Numbered from the stretch's first letter, positions 35,658 to 44,143 are shown. The stretch: DNA of 64,000 bases from Arsenicicoccus cauae (GCF_009707125.1 NZ_WLVL01000017.1:91781-155780), one strand, 5' to 3'. Translations and numbers: made by a program. Notes: generated from the sequence alone by a model not told the origin.

Positions 35658-36674
35658 TCATCGGTGCGCGAGGTGCTGGCGCGCCACGTCCGCGAGACGT
35701 GCATGGACTCCGTCGAAGACTGCTGCACCGCCACCCAGCAGCTGCGTGGGCATCTTCGCGACCATCGTGTAGTTGGTGTCCACGACATTGCCCGCGGGCG
35801 CCAGGCCCGCCTGACTGACCAGCTGGAGTGCATCGAGCAGGTCCAGGCCGGTCAGCTCGCAGACCCAGAGCACCATGTCGCGCTGGCTCACCCGGAAGGC
35901 GTCCTCCAGGGGCTTCGTGGAGCCCGTGGACATGATGAAGGTGTCGTCCTGCAGGCGCGGCCACGACAGCGGGCTCCCCTTGATGACGTCGACCACGATC
36001 GTCGTGGACATGGCCGCCTCGACGGCCGTCCCGCACACCTCGCCCTCGCCCTGTCGGCAGTGCCCGTCGCCGATGGCGAGCAGCGCGCCTGGTTCGTTGA
36101 CAGGGAGATAGACCGTCGTGCCGGACCGCAGCTCGGGGGTGTCCATGTTGCCGCCGTGCGCGGCGGGCGTGATGGACATCGTGCGTTCCCCGGCCGCCGG
36201 CGCCACGCCCACCGTCCCGTGGAACGGGTCCAGGGGCAGCTCGACGCTGAAGTCGCTGCGCCGGGCCTGGTAGCGGCATACGCCGCGGGTGGTGTCCACG
36301 TCGTAGACCCAGACTCGCTCCTCGAGCGCGTCGTGCAGCATCGCCGTGGTGCCGGTCGAGGTCAGCGCACCGAAGTGCGGGAAGGTCGACGACACGGCCC
36401 AGTCACGACGGGGTCGGATCTCGGCGAAGTGCACCGCCAGCGTGTCGCCGGGCTCGGCCCCCTCGACATGGATCGGCCCGGTCACCGGGTTGAGGTGGGC
36501 GAGGTCGCACACCTGCGAGGGCAGGTCCTCCGTGGTGCGGATGCGTCCGCCGAAGCAGTCCTCGGTGTCGACCTGGACGATCGACCCGGCGGGCACCCGC
36601 AACCGCGGGGCATGGCCCCCGAAGGTGTAGGCGACGTTGTCAGCGGTGGGCTCGAGCGAGAACACCTCGGTCAT
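35658..36674 (-). CDS. Acetamidase/formamidase family protein
   Basis: A 338-residue FmdA/AmdA-family amidohydrolase that would release ammonia from small amides such as formamide or acetamide. Marks include PAGSIVQVDTEDCFGG, NPVTGPIHVEGAEPGDTLAV, GNMDTPELRSGTTVYLPV and GDGHCRQGEGEVCGTAVE, the metal-site region. The start overlaps the permease stop by one base (TGATG), so the two are translated together. The upstream AmiC-like gene strengthens the amide assignment. Confidence 0.9.
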   Translation of the reverse strand: MTEVFSLEPTADNVAYTFGGHAPRLRVPAGSIVQVDTEDCFGGRIRTTEDLPSQVCDLAHLNPVTGPIHVEGAEPGDTLAVHFAEIRPRRDWAVSSTFPHFGALTSTGTTAMLHDALEERVWVYDVDTTRGVCRYQARRSDFSVELPLDPFHGTVGVAPAAGERTMSITPAAHGGNMDTPELRSGTTVYLPVNEPGALLAIGDGHCRQGEGEVCGTAVEAAMSTTIVVDVIKGSPLSWPRLQDDTFIMSTGSTKPLEDAFRVSQRDMVLWVCELTGLDLLDALQLVSQAGLAPAGNVVDTNYTMVAKMPTQLLGGGAAVFDGVHARLADVARQHLAHR

Positions 36675-38083
36675 CACGAATCCTCCATGCCGGCCAGCTG
36701 CGGCTCTCGGTTGCGGGACTTGAAGACGAGCAGGATGACGACGCCGATGGCCAGCCACACGAAGGCCAGGACCTGCGCGGCCACCTTCGCATTGATCACC
36801 ACGAAGAGCAGGATCCCGAAGCCGATCAGCGGGTAGACCAGGTGCCGCAGCCAGTCGCGGCTGCCCTGGCGACGGACGAAGTGGTTGATCACGGCCAGGT
36901 GCAGCACGAGGAAGGCCGACAGGGCGCCGAAGTTGACCAGGGTGCTGAGGAGCGTGATCCCGTCGTCCCGCGCGGCCATGTACAGCCCGACGACCAGGGA
37001 CACGGCAGCCGTGACGAAGGTGGCGTTGACCGGAACCCCGTGCCGCTTGCTCACCACGGCGAGGAAGGACGGCAGCTGGCGGTCACGCGCCATCGCGTAG
37101 AGCAGCCTGGACGTGGCCGCCTGCGCGACCAGGGAGTTGGCGAAACCCCAGGCGATCGCTGTGGCGATCGCGGTGAGGGTGGCCAGCCAGGCGCCACCAC
37201 CGACCCGGGCCGCGTCGTAGAACGCGGTGCCGTCCGGATCACCGTTGGCCAGCAGGGCCGGAGCGTCCGGTACCAGCATGCTGGCGACCCAGGTCTGGAC
37301 GATGAAGAGCGTGCCCGCGAGCAGCAGCGCGGCGACCATGGCGCGCCCGATGGTCCTGGTGCCCTCGCGGTTCTCCTCGGCGAGCATCGAGATGCCGTCG
37401 AACCCGAGGAAGGACAGGACGGCCACAGAGACGGCTCCCAGGACGAGGGGCCAGGTGAAGGTGCCGGGGTTGAAGAACGCGTCCAGGCTGAACCCGTTGC
37501 CCTTGCCCTGGGCCACCGCCACGAGACCGATGACCAGGAAGATCCCCAGCACCACGAGCTCGGCGAGCAGCATGACCTTGTTGACCTTGGCGGTCATCTC
37601 GATGCCCATGTAGTTCACGATCGTGTTGAGCACGATGAAGGCCACGAGCCACACGGGCACGGGGATGCCCGGCACGATCGAGCTCATGGCGACGCTCGCC
37701 ACGAGATAGAGCAGGGCGGGGATCAGCACGTAGTCCAGCAGGATGACCCACCCGGTGAGGAAGCCCACCCACGGACGGAACCCGCGTCCGGCATACGTGT
37801 AGACGGAGCCGGCCATCGGGAACGCCTGCACCATCTGGGCGTAGGAGTTCGCGGTGAGCATCATGGCGAGCATGCCGATGGCATAGGTCAGCGCGACCAT
37901 CCCGCCCGAGGACTGGTAGACGCTGCCGAAGATGCCGAACGGCGCGATCGGCACCATGAAGATGAGGCCGTAGACGAGCAGGTCGGTGAAGGTCAGGGAC
38001 CGGTGCAGCTCCTGCTTGTAGCCGAACTCCTCCAGCGTGTGCTGGCCGTGGTGGTCGTGCGAGGGCGTGGATGTGGTGCTCAC
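36674..38083 (-). CDS. APC-family permease
   Basis: A 469-residue transporter with twelve predicted helices, of the APC superfamily: VYGLIFMVPIAPFGIFGSVY and the consensus region AVLSFLGFDGISMLAEENRE in helix 6. Such permeases take up amino acids, amines or urea-like compounds; co-transcription with the acetamidase suggests an amide or its product. GTG at 38083 chosen because AGGAG lies 5 nt upstream; a GTG two codons earlier is possible. Confidence 0.9.
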   Translation of the reverse strand: MSTTSTPSHDHHGQHTLEEFGYKQELHRSLTFTDLLVYGLIFMVPIAPFGIFGSVYQSSGGMVALTYAIGMLAMMLTANSYAQMVQAFPMAGSVYTYAGRGFRPWVGFLTGWVILLDYVLIPALLYLVASVAMSSIVPGIPVPVWLVAFIVLNTIVNYMGIEMTAKVNKVMLLAELVVLGIFLVIGLVAVAQGKGNGFSLDAFFNPGTFTWPLVLGAVSVAVLSFLGFDGISMLAEENREGTRTIGRAMVAALLLAGTLFIVQTWVASMLVPDAPALLANGDPDGTAFYDAARVGGGAWLATLTAIATAIAWGFANSLVAQAATSRLLYAMARDRQLPSFLAVVSKRHGVPVNATFVTAAVSLVVGLYMAARDDGITLLSTLVNFGALSAFLVLHLAVINHFVRRQGSRDWLRHLVYPLIGFGILLFVVINAKVAAQVLAFVWLAIGVVILLVFKSRNREPQLAGMEDS

Positions 38084-38098
38084 GGCCACTCCTAGTGT

Positions 38099-38122
38099 CA
38101 GATGGAACGATTCCAGATGGAA
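38099..38122 (-). promoter_or_regulatory. Operator-like repeats before the permease-acetamidase operon
   Basis: CAGATGGAA occurs twice (38099-38107 and 38114-38122), and TGGAA-CGA-TTCCA (38103-38115) is a perfect palindrome overlapping both. The sites lie 15-40 nt upstream of the permease start, the right place for a regulator. Confidence 0.55.
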
Positions 38123-38172
38123 GGATCATCCGGCCGGGTCCACCAAAGCGGCAAGGCCTTCTCAGATCTCGG

Positions 38173-39213
38173 TCAGACGGAGGCGACAGGGACGAGGTCC
38201 AGCCCGTCCGCGCACGCCAGCCTCGAGGGGCGAGCCGGCAGAGGCGGCAGACCGGCGCCGGGTCGTATGGCGGACAGGCCGCCCGCTCGAGCTGCCGACG
38301 ACACGGAGTGGAGCGCGTCGTAGCACCCGCGCGCGTAGACACCCAGCTGCGGCGCGGCAGCCCCCCAGCGAGCCGCGTAGCGTGCCGCGAACCCGTCGGC
38401 ACTGTCACCGACGTACCAGTCCATCGCGGCATACAGCTCTCCGCTGCCGTCACCTCCCACCTCGAGGAGACCCACCTCGTCCAGCGAGCCCGACACCCTG
38501 ACGACCTTGCCCAGCAGCCGCGACCCGGCGAACGCCCGGTTGAAGTGCGCGAGATCGCGCCCCACCAGCGAGAGCAGGACGACGTCCACCCGGATGCCGC
38601 CCAGCCAGTCGACGAGACGCTCGCCGTCGACCTCCCCGAGCGGCACCAGGGTCGAGCCGCGCACCACGCCGCCCGCCTCCCGCACGAGCCGGGTCGCCAT
38701 CCGGTGCACCGCCTGCGGCCAGATGTAGTCATTACCCACCAGTGCCCAGCTCCGAAGACCCGCGTCCACGAGGGATCGGACCGGAGCGGCCAGCTGGCGG
38801 CGGGGGTCAGGGCCGATCAGCCCCACCCCCGGCAGCCTGGACCCGCCCTCGTGCGGGGCGGCAAAGACGTAGGGAACGCGGCCGGAGGCGACCGGTTCGA
38901 GGGCCCGGTGGACATCGCTCGTGTGGAAGCCGACGACGGCGTCGACAGACCCCGCGTCGACCAGCCGGCCCAGCTCCCGGGCGCTGCCTGCCGGCGACTG
39001 ACCGGCATCCACGAGCGTCACCGTGAGCCGACGGCCCCGGACTCCGCCCGCGTCGTTGATCTCCTCGGCCGCCAGGAGGGACGCAGCCAGGGCGGCCGGC
39101 CGGGCCAGCCCCAGGGCCCCGGACCGGGGCAGGGCCAGGGCCACGCGGAACTCCCCCGACGGCCCGAGGACGAGCGAGTCGAGGTAGTCCACGATCAGAG
39201 GAGAGTCAGGCAT
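38173..39213 (-). CDS. AmiC-like cytoplasmic amide-binding receptor
   Basis: A 346-residue type I periplasmic-binding fold protein of the AmiC/FmdD/UrtA group: FRVALALPRSGALGLARPAA, AAEEINDAGGVRGRRLTVTL, VDAVVGFHTSDVHRALEPVA, SWALVGNDYIWPQ, and AMDWYVGDSADGF. It has no signal peptide or lipobox, so it should stay in the cytoplasm, as AmiC does in Pseudomonas where it senses amides and controls the amidase operon. No AmiR antiterminator gene is present. CATACT lies 7 nt before the ATG. Confidence 0.83.
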   Translation of the reverse strand: MPDSPLIVDYLDSLVLGPSGEFRVALALPRSGALGLARPAALAASLLAAEEINDAGGVRGRRLTVTLVDAGQSPAGSARELGRLVDAGSVDAVVGFHTSDVHRALEPVASGRVPYVFAAPHEGGSRLPGVGLIGPDPRRQLAAPVRSLVDAGLRSWALVGNDYIWPQAVHRMATRLVREAGGVVRGSTLVPLGEVDGERLVDWLGGIRVDVVLLSLVGRDLAHFNRAFAGSRLLGKVVRVSGSLDEVGLLEVGGDGSGELYAAMDWYVGDSADGFAARYAARWGAAAPQLGVYARGCYDALHSVSSAARAGGLSAIRPGAGLPPLPARPSRLACADGLDLVPVASV

Positions 39214-39235
39214 CGGGTCAAGTATGGTCGGACGA

Positions 39236-39245
39236 CTGACGTCAG
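39236..39245. promoter_or_regulatory. Palindrome between AmiC-like and MarR genes
   Basis: CTGACGTCAG, a perfect 10-bp palindrome midway between the two divergent start codons (39213 and 39255). Candidate binding site for the MarR protein. Confidence 0.45.
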
Positions 39246-39254
39246 AAAGGACCC

Positions 39255-39668
39255 ATGGCGATGCCCGACCGGCCGTGCCCCGTGGATGACCTGCTGACGG
39301 CGGCCCGCTCGTTGACCAGAGACCTGTCCAGCATCCTCGAGCCCGACCTGGGCCTGACGGTCGACCAGTGGCGCACACTCCGGCGCCTCGACCCGCTCTC
39401 CGGCGTCACGATGACTGACCTGGGCGAGGGTCTGGGTGCACCCGCGGCCACCACCACACGCCTGGTCGACTCCCTGGTGGACCGTGGTCTGGTGCACCGC
39501 CGCGCCACCGACGGAGATCGCCGACGCGTCCTCGTCCTGCAGACGCAAGAGGGCGCCCAGCTGGCTCGACGCGCCGACAGCATCGTGTCGGAGCACTCCG
39601 CGGCTCTGCTGTCGCGAGCGCGGGGGCAGCACCAGCACGCAGAGCATGTGCCAACGGCCCCTCGATGA
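39255..39668 (+). CDS. MarR-family transcriptional regulator
   Basis: A 137-residue winged-helix regulator: QWRTLRRLDPLSGVTMTDLG, recognition region APAATTTRLVDSLVDRGLV, wing RRATDGDRRRVLVLQTQEG. It is divergent from the AmiC-like gene with a palindrome between them, so it probably regulates the amide locus or itself. AAAGGA lies just before the ATG; a second ATG two codons later is possible. Confidence 0.88.
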   Translation: MAMPDRPCPVDDLLTAARSLTRDLSSILEPDLGLTVDQWRTLRRLDPLSGVTMTDLGEGLGAPAATTTRLVDSLVDRGLVHRRATDGDRRRVLVLQTQEGAQLARRADSIVSEHSAALLSRARGQHQHAEHVPTAPR

Positions 39669-39683
39669 CTCCCCATGCGCCAC

Positions 39684-39689
39684 TAGGGT
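39684..39689 (+). promoter_or_regulatory. Leaderless -10 element of alpha/beta hydrolase gene
   Basis: TAGGGT followed by 6 nt and the ATG at 39696; no ribosome site precedes the start. Confidence 0.55.
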
Positions 39690-39695
39690 GAGCGC

Positions 39696-40568
39696 ATGCG
39701 CACCACGACCGGCCTCGCGGCCCTCGGTGTCGGCGCGGTCGCCGGCCTGGGGGTCGGCGCCCTGCTCGCCGCCCGACAGATCAGCGGACCCCAGCGGCCG
39801 GCGCTCGACTACGGGTTCACGCCGTTCGAGGTGGGGGTCGACTCCGAGGACGTGACGTTCACGGCGGCGGACGGCATACGACTCGCCGGGTGGTGGCTCG
39901 ACCGGCCGGGCTCGGAGCAGGTCGTCATCGTCTGCCACGGCCATCGCGGCAACAAGGCCGACATGCTCGGCATCGGGCCGGGGCTGTGGCGGGCAGGCTT
40001 CACGGTCCTGATGTTCGACTTCCGCGGCAACGGGGCGTCCGCCGACGGGCCGCAGTCCTTGGCGCACTACGAGCAGCGCGACCTCGAGGCGGCGATCGAC
40101 CTGGTGGCCGAGCGGCGCCCCGACGCGGAGATCGACGTCGTCGGCTTCTCGATGGGTGCCGCCGTGTCCATCCTCGTGGCTGCGCGGGACGAGCGGGTCG
40201 CCCGTGTCATCGCCGACTCCTCCTTCGCCGACGTGCGTGGGGTGGTCGCGGCGGCGGCGCGCGGGCTGCGGCTGCCGCCGATGCCCCTGGTGGACCTGGT
40301 GGATCGCGCGACGCACCTGCGCTACGGCTACCGGTTCCACGAGGTCGAGCCCGTCGAGGTCGTCGCGGCGATCGCGCCGCGACCGCTGCTCCTCGTCCAC
40401 GGCACCGACGACTCCGTCATCCCCGTCGAGCACGCCCACCGTCTCGCGGAGGCGGCCGGCGAGGGCTGCGAGCTGCGGATCGTGGAGGGCGTCGAGCACT
40501 GCGGCGCCTACTTCGAGGATCGGCCCGGCTACATCGCCCGCGCCGCGGAGTTCCTGCGGCGCCGCTGA
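39696..40568 (+). CDS. Membrane-anchored alpha/beta hydrolase
   Basis: A 290-residue hydrolase. A hydrophobic N-terminal segment (GLAALGVGAVAGLGVGALLA) acts as anchor or signal. The fold follows with VVIVCHGHRGNKADM, FRGNGASADG, nucleophile elbow GFSMGAA, acid Asp in LLLVHGTDDSVIP and base His in VEHCGAYF. The group resembles BAAT/dipeptidyl-peptidase-like serine hydrolases of unknown substrate. The Ile in DGIRLAGW uses codon ATA inside a GGCATAC heptamer. Confidence 0.88.
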   Translation: MRTTTGLAALGVGAVAGLGVGALLAARQISGPQRPALDYGFTPFEVGVDSEDVTFTAADGIRLAGWWLDRPGSEQVVIVCHGHRGNKADMLGIGPGLWRAGFTVLMFDFRGNGASADGPQSLAHYEQRDLEAAIDLVAERRPDAEIDVVGFSMGAAVSILVAARDERVARVIADSSFADVRGVVAAAARGLRLPPMPLVDLVDRATHLRYGYRFHEVEPVEVVAAIAPRPLLLVHGTDDSVIPVEHAHRLAEAAGEGCELRIVEGVEHCGAYFEDRPGYIARAAEFLRRR

Positions 40569-40581
40569 CCCCCTCCGGCCG

Positions 40582-40902
40582 TCATTCCTGCTCCCGCTCC
40601 TGCTCCCGCTCCTGGTCGCGGAGGTGCTCGCCGAGGAGGCGGATGGCGTTGACCGCGCACGGGAAGCCGATCAGCGTCGCGAGCTGGTAGACGGCTTCGC
40701 GCAGCTCGACCGGGGTCCGCAGGATCCGACCGACCTCGGGATCCAGGTGCGAGGCTCTGGTGTCGCGGACCCCGAACAGGCGCGCGAAGACCTCCTCGAC
40801 TACGTACCACGGCGCGGCAGACGGCAGACGAGGGGCGAACCCGGTCCGTCGCCAGCCGGTCCCAGCACTCAGCTGCTGAAACGAATGAGTCGTTTCGGAC
40901 AC
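40582..40902 (-). CDS. Hypothetical protein with carboxymuconolactone decarboxylase-like C-terminus
   Basis: A 106-residue frame. Residues about 50-90 (TPVELREAVYQLATLIGFPC, AVNAIRLLGEHL) resemble the C-terminal helix pair of CMD-family proteins, but the catalytic CXXC core is absent, so it could be truncated or diverged. It ends in a repetitive charged tail (DQEREQEREQE) encoded by a 12-bp repeat. A 19-bp inverted repeat (40878-40896) falls inside its first codons, which questions the start. Confidence 0.45.
   Translation of the reverse strand: MSETTHSFQQLSAGTGWRRTGFAPRLPSAAPWYVVEEVFARLFGVRDTRASHLDPEVGRILRTPVELREAVYQLATLIGFPCAVNAIRLLGEHLRDQEREQEREQE
40878..40896. promoter_or_regulatory. 19-bp operator-like inverted repeat
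   Basis: GAAACGA-ATGAG-TCGTTTC, perfect 7-bp arms. This resembles a TetR-type operator. It lies between the hypothetical minus-strand gene and the secreted-protein gene, about 75 nt before the latter's start. Confidence 0.55.
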
Positions 40903-40970
40903 GGCCTTGCCGGGCCCTCCCCCGCGGTGACACGATCACGCGAACTCGACGACGAGCCAAGGAGACTCCC

Positions 40971-42539
40971 ATGTCGCACCGCCGCACCCTCGAGAATCGC
41001 GCCGCCGCAGCCCTGTCCGTGGCCGCGCTGGGGGCGACCGCCCTGGCGCCATACGCGCAGGCCACCCCCGTCGGCTCCACCGCTCCTGCCACGTCCCGCC
41101 CCGGCCCCACCGCCGCCCTGTCCGCCGGCTGCCTCGACCGCAACGTCCCCCTCACCGTCGAGGAGCAGCGCCTCGCCGCGCGGATGCCCGACCCCGCTGC
41201 ACCGTCTCGACTGAGCCGTATGCCGTTCGCGCAGGAAATGATCGCCGGTGGGGGCTTCGAGCGTGTGGCTCCCCAGGTCGTCGACCGCCTGTGCCGCACC
41301 CGCGACGCCCGGGCGGCGCGCAGGCTCGCCGAGCAGGAGGGCCGCGCGCTGTGGCAGGCCGCCGTCCGGCGCGTGCAGTCCACGGGCGCCGTCCGGGGCA
41401 GCCTGCCGCGCAGCGACGACCGGCCGCTCTACTGGACCCGCCTGCAGGTGACGGCGGCGCTGCGGCAGTGGCGCCCTCGCGGCGGCATCACGGCGGCCGA
41501 GCGCGAGCAGATCATCGAGACCTTCGAGAAGGCCTCCCGCGGCATGACGGACATCTCCTACCCCGCCGGCCCGCGGGTTGCGCGGGTCCTCGCCAGCGGC
41601 TTCGACCCCTACACGCTCGACGGCGGCGACGCCGGTGACGCGCCGGGCGCTGCCGGCAACAACATCCGCCACGGGAACCCCTCGGGCGCAACGGCTCTCG
41701 CCATCGACGGCACGACCCGCGTCGGGGCGGACGGCCGTCGCCAGGTGGTGCACGCCTACGTCCTTCCGGTCAACTACACGGAGTTCGCGGCCGGGTGGAT
41801 CGAGGACACCGTCGGCCCGCACATGAAGCCGGGCCCGCGGGCCCTCACCTCGTCGTTCACCATGAGCCAGGGGCGCGAGGGTCGGTTCGACCTCGAGGTG
41901 TGGAACGGCCGCTACCACGGCGTCTCCGCCGGCAACGACGGCAGCTGGCCCTGCCGGCCGGTGGGCGGCGTCCCGCAGCTGGCGATCAACAACCCCGGCT
42001 GCAACACGCAGCCGCCGGCGCGCTGGGGCAACCCGCGCGTCTTCGACCTGTTCGACCCGCCGCAGTGGACGACGGCGTCCTTGCCCTTCCAGCGCATGAT
42101 CGACGGCGGGACTGGCGCCAACCTGACACCTCCGCCGGGCGCGCCGTGGACCGCCGGTCAGGGTTTCCCGGTGATCCGCAACACCAGCTTCACGGAGTTC
42201 CCGCGCTGCGACTCCCCCGAGCGCGTCACGCGCAACGCGGCGCCCGACGGCGGGATGCAGCCCTCCCAGCCGGGCACCCCTCCCTCGCAGGGGTCGTGCG
42301 CGTACGCCGGGGGCGGTGGCACCTACCTGTCCAACGAGTCGGGCTACCGCAACACGCTGCTGCGCGACCGACTCGGACGTGACATCCCCGCCGGGCACAT
42401 CCACACGCCGATCATGCAGCACTTCGACGAGGGCAACCGGTTCGCGCCGAGCGACCCGACCTTCGACGCGTGGCGGCGCGTGATCGTCGCGCAGACCGCG
42501 GCCCTGGTGCGGACGGGGGCCGAGCGCGCCGGGAGCTGA
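40971..42539 (+). CDS. Secreted protein with peptidase C15 (pyroglutamyl peptidase)-like domain
   Basis: A 522-residue exported protein: signal peptide (about 1-32, ending YAQA), helical N-terminal part, then a domain from RVARVLASGFDPYTLDGG, with NIRHGNPSGATALAIDG and VLPVNYTEF, in the order seen in pyroglutamyl peptidase I (GFEPF..NPS..LPV). The catalytic Cys of C15 enzymes is not in its expected place (TMSQGREGRFDLEVWNGR), so activity is doubtful or different. Four Cys lie in the C-terminal half and may form disulfides. GGAG precedes the ATG. A strong terminator follows. Confidence 0.75.
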   Translation: MSHRRTLENRAAAALSVAALGATALAPYAQATPVGSTAPATSRPGPTAALSAGCLDRNVPLTVEEQRLAARMPDPAAPSRLSRMPFAQEMIAGGGFERVAPQVVDRLCRTRDARAARRLAEQEGRALWQAAVRRVQSTGAVRGSLPRSDDRPLYWTRLQVTAALRQWRPRGGITAAEREQIIETFEKASRGMTDISYPAGPRVARVLASGFDPYTLDGGDAGDAPGAAGNNIRHGNPSGATALAIDGTTRVGADGRRQVVHAYVLPVNYTEFAAGWIEDTVGPHMKPGPRALTSSFTMSQGREGRFDLEVWNGRYHGVSAGNDGSWPCRPVGGVPQLAINNPGCNTQPPARWGNPRVFDLFDPPQWTTASLPFQRMIDGGTGANLTPPPGAPWTAGQGFPVIRNTSFTEFPRCDSPERVTRNAAPDGGMQPSQPGTPPSQGSCAYAGGGGTYLSNESGYRNTLLRDRLGRDIPAGHIHTPIMQHFDEGNRFAPSDPTFDAWRRVIVAQTAALVRTGAERAGS

Positions 42540-42556
42540 CGAGATCGCCGTATGCC

Positions 42557-42607
42557 GTGAGCGCCCGCCGCACCCGTCGCTCAGCGAGGACGGCGGCGGG
42601 CGCTCAC
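42557..42607. terminator. Strong bidirectional hairpin
   Basis: Perfect 15-bp arms GTGAGCGCCCGCCGC (42557-42571) and GCGGCGGGCGCTCAC (42593-42607), loop 21 nt, between two convergent genes. Confidence 0.7.
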
Positions 42608-42721
42608 GACCCGGGCGACGGCGCCGGCCACGAGCACCAGCACCCATGACGCGCCTCTGCCCGAGCAGCCTGGGGTGGCTGTCCGGGTGGGCGGGTGTGT
42701 CGGGGTGGGTGGTCTTGGTGG

Positions 42722-44143
42722 TCAGGCGGTGAGGGCGTGCCTGTCCGGTGGGTCGCTGTCTGGTGGTGGTGTGGGGTGCCCGCCGGGTGGGTCGGCGCCG
42801 GGGTTGGGGGGTGGGGCGGGGTGCCAGCCGGTCCAGGTGTGGATCACGTCCCAGTGGACGTGGGACTGGTCGGGGGTGACGCGGCCGGTGATGTGGTGGG
42901 TGTGGATGTACCGGTGGTGGTGCCCGCACAGCAGGGCCAGGTTGTCGACGTCGGTGGCGCCGCCGTCGGCCCAGTGGGTGATGTGGTGGGCCTGGCACCA
43001 GGACGCGGGGGCGTCGCACCCGGGGAAGCTGCACCCGCCGTCGCGGACCTCCAACGCTCGTCGTTGCCGCGCGGTCGCCAACCGGGTGGTGCGGCCCACG
43101 TCGACCGGCCGCCCGAGCGGGTCGAGCCACACCGGGGTCAGGTCCGCGCCGCAGGTCAACTCCCGCGCCGCGCGCGGCCCCAGCACCGCGCCGAGGTCGT
43201 CGCGGGTCGCGTCGGGCAGCGGGCAGTCGCACTCCTGCCCCGGGACGGCCCGCCAGATCCCGAACGCGTCCTTGGCGCGGTGCTCGCACGGCAGCAGCAA
43301 CGCGGCCGGGGTCAGCACCAGCGACACCCGCGCGGTCGCGCCCATCGGGCCGCGCGTGGCCGCCGACGCCGCGATCATGGTGATCGTCAACAACGCGTCC
43401 AGGCGGCGCTGCGCCGCGGTCCGCTCGTCGCGGACCACGCTCCCATCCGGCAACGTGGCGGCCTGCGGGGCGCTGAACGCGGTCAGCGCCGCGGCGAGGC
43501 GCGCCTTGTCGACATCCCCGACGATCCCGCGGAAGGCCCACAACCCGTCCCCGGTCGGAGTGAACGTCGACATCCCCCGCCGGGACTGCTCGTGCGCGTC
43601 CCGCCGGTCCTGGTCGGCGACCGTGGCGTACCGCGCCAACATCGTCGTGCGGAACCCGTCCAGCTCCGCGCGCGCGTCCACCCGCCCGGCCAGGTCCGCG
43701 ACCCCGGCCGCGACCTGCTCGTGGAACGCCGGGTCTAGCGCCCCGACCAGCTCGGCGTGCACCCGCGCGGCGTGCACCGCGTCGGTCGGGGTGACCCGCC
43801 CGGACAGCAAGCCCTCACGCAGCCCGGCCAGCGCCGGCGCGTCGCACGCCAGCAACGCCCGCCGTATCACGAACGAGTCGACCCGGGTCAGGCCCGTGCC
43901 CTGGTCGGTCAACCAGTGCGCGGTCGACCCCGACCCGGACTCGCGGACGCTGCCGCGGGTCGTGGCCTCGGCCGCGCACGACAGGACCAGGCCCCGCGCC
44001 GCGGTCAGCAGCGCCCCGGCCTGCGCGGCGACCTGTCCCAGGTCCTGGGTCTGCACGTGGTCCATGCCCTCGACCAGGGTGCGCACCACCTCGACCAGGC
44101 CCGGCAGGGCCTCGGTCGCGGCGGTCACCTCGAGGTAGGACAT
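42722..44143 (-). CDS. DUF222/13E12-type HNH endonuclease-like protein
   Basis: A 473-residue protein of the 13E12 repeat family, abundant in actinobacteria. N-terminal DUF222 domain (about 20-330) and a C-terminal HNH nuclease motif: DGGCSFPGCDAPASWCQAHH, then ITHWADGGATDVDNLALLCG and HHHRYIH, with the zinc Cys pairs intact. The last 35 residues are Pro-rich low complexity. Members may be mobile or repeat-associated nucleases; role unknown. TAGAAT (44151-44156) ends 7 nt before the ATG, indicating a leaderless start. Confidence 0.9.
   Translation of the reverse strand: MSYLEVTAATEALPGLVEVVRTLVEGMDHVQTQDLGQVAAQAGALLTAARGLVLSCAAEATTRGSVRESGSGSTAHWLTDQGTGLTRVDSFVIRRALLACDAPALAGLREGLLSGRVTPTDAVHAARVHAELVGALDPAFHEQVAAGVADLAGRVDARAELDGFRTTMLARYATVADQDRRDAHEQSRRGMSTFTPTGDGLWAFRGIVGDVDKARLAAALTAFSAPQAATLPDGSVVRDERTAAQRRLDALLTITMIAASAATRGPMGATARVSLVLTPAALLLPCEHRAKDAFGIWRAVPGQECDCPLPDATRDDLGAVLGPRAARELTCGADLTPVWLDPLGRPVDVGRTTRLATARQRRALEVRDGGCSFPGCDAPASWCQAHHITHWADGGATDVDNLALLCGHHHRYIHTHHITGRVTPDQSHVHWDVIHTWTGWHPAPPPNPGADPPGGHPTPPPDSDPPDRHALTA

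Noticed and set aside
42598..42700. Possible sorting-type tail (Gly-Cys-Ser-Gly, hydrophobic helix, Arg-rich end) on the minus strand
   Set aside because: Looks like a MYXO-CTERM-style tail, but it overlaps the terminator hairpin and the HNH 3' end in another frame and has no upstream gene.
40869..43541. Minus-strand open frame of 890 codons
   Set aside because: Runs antisense through the secreted C15-like gene and in the wrong frame of the HNH gene; composition is not protein-like.
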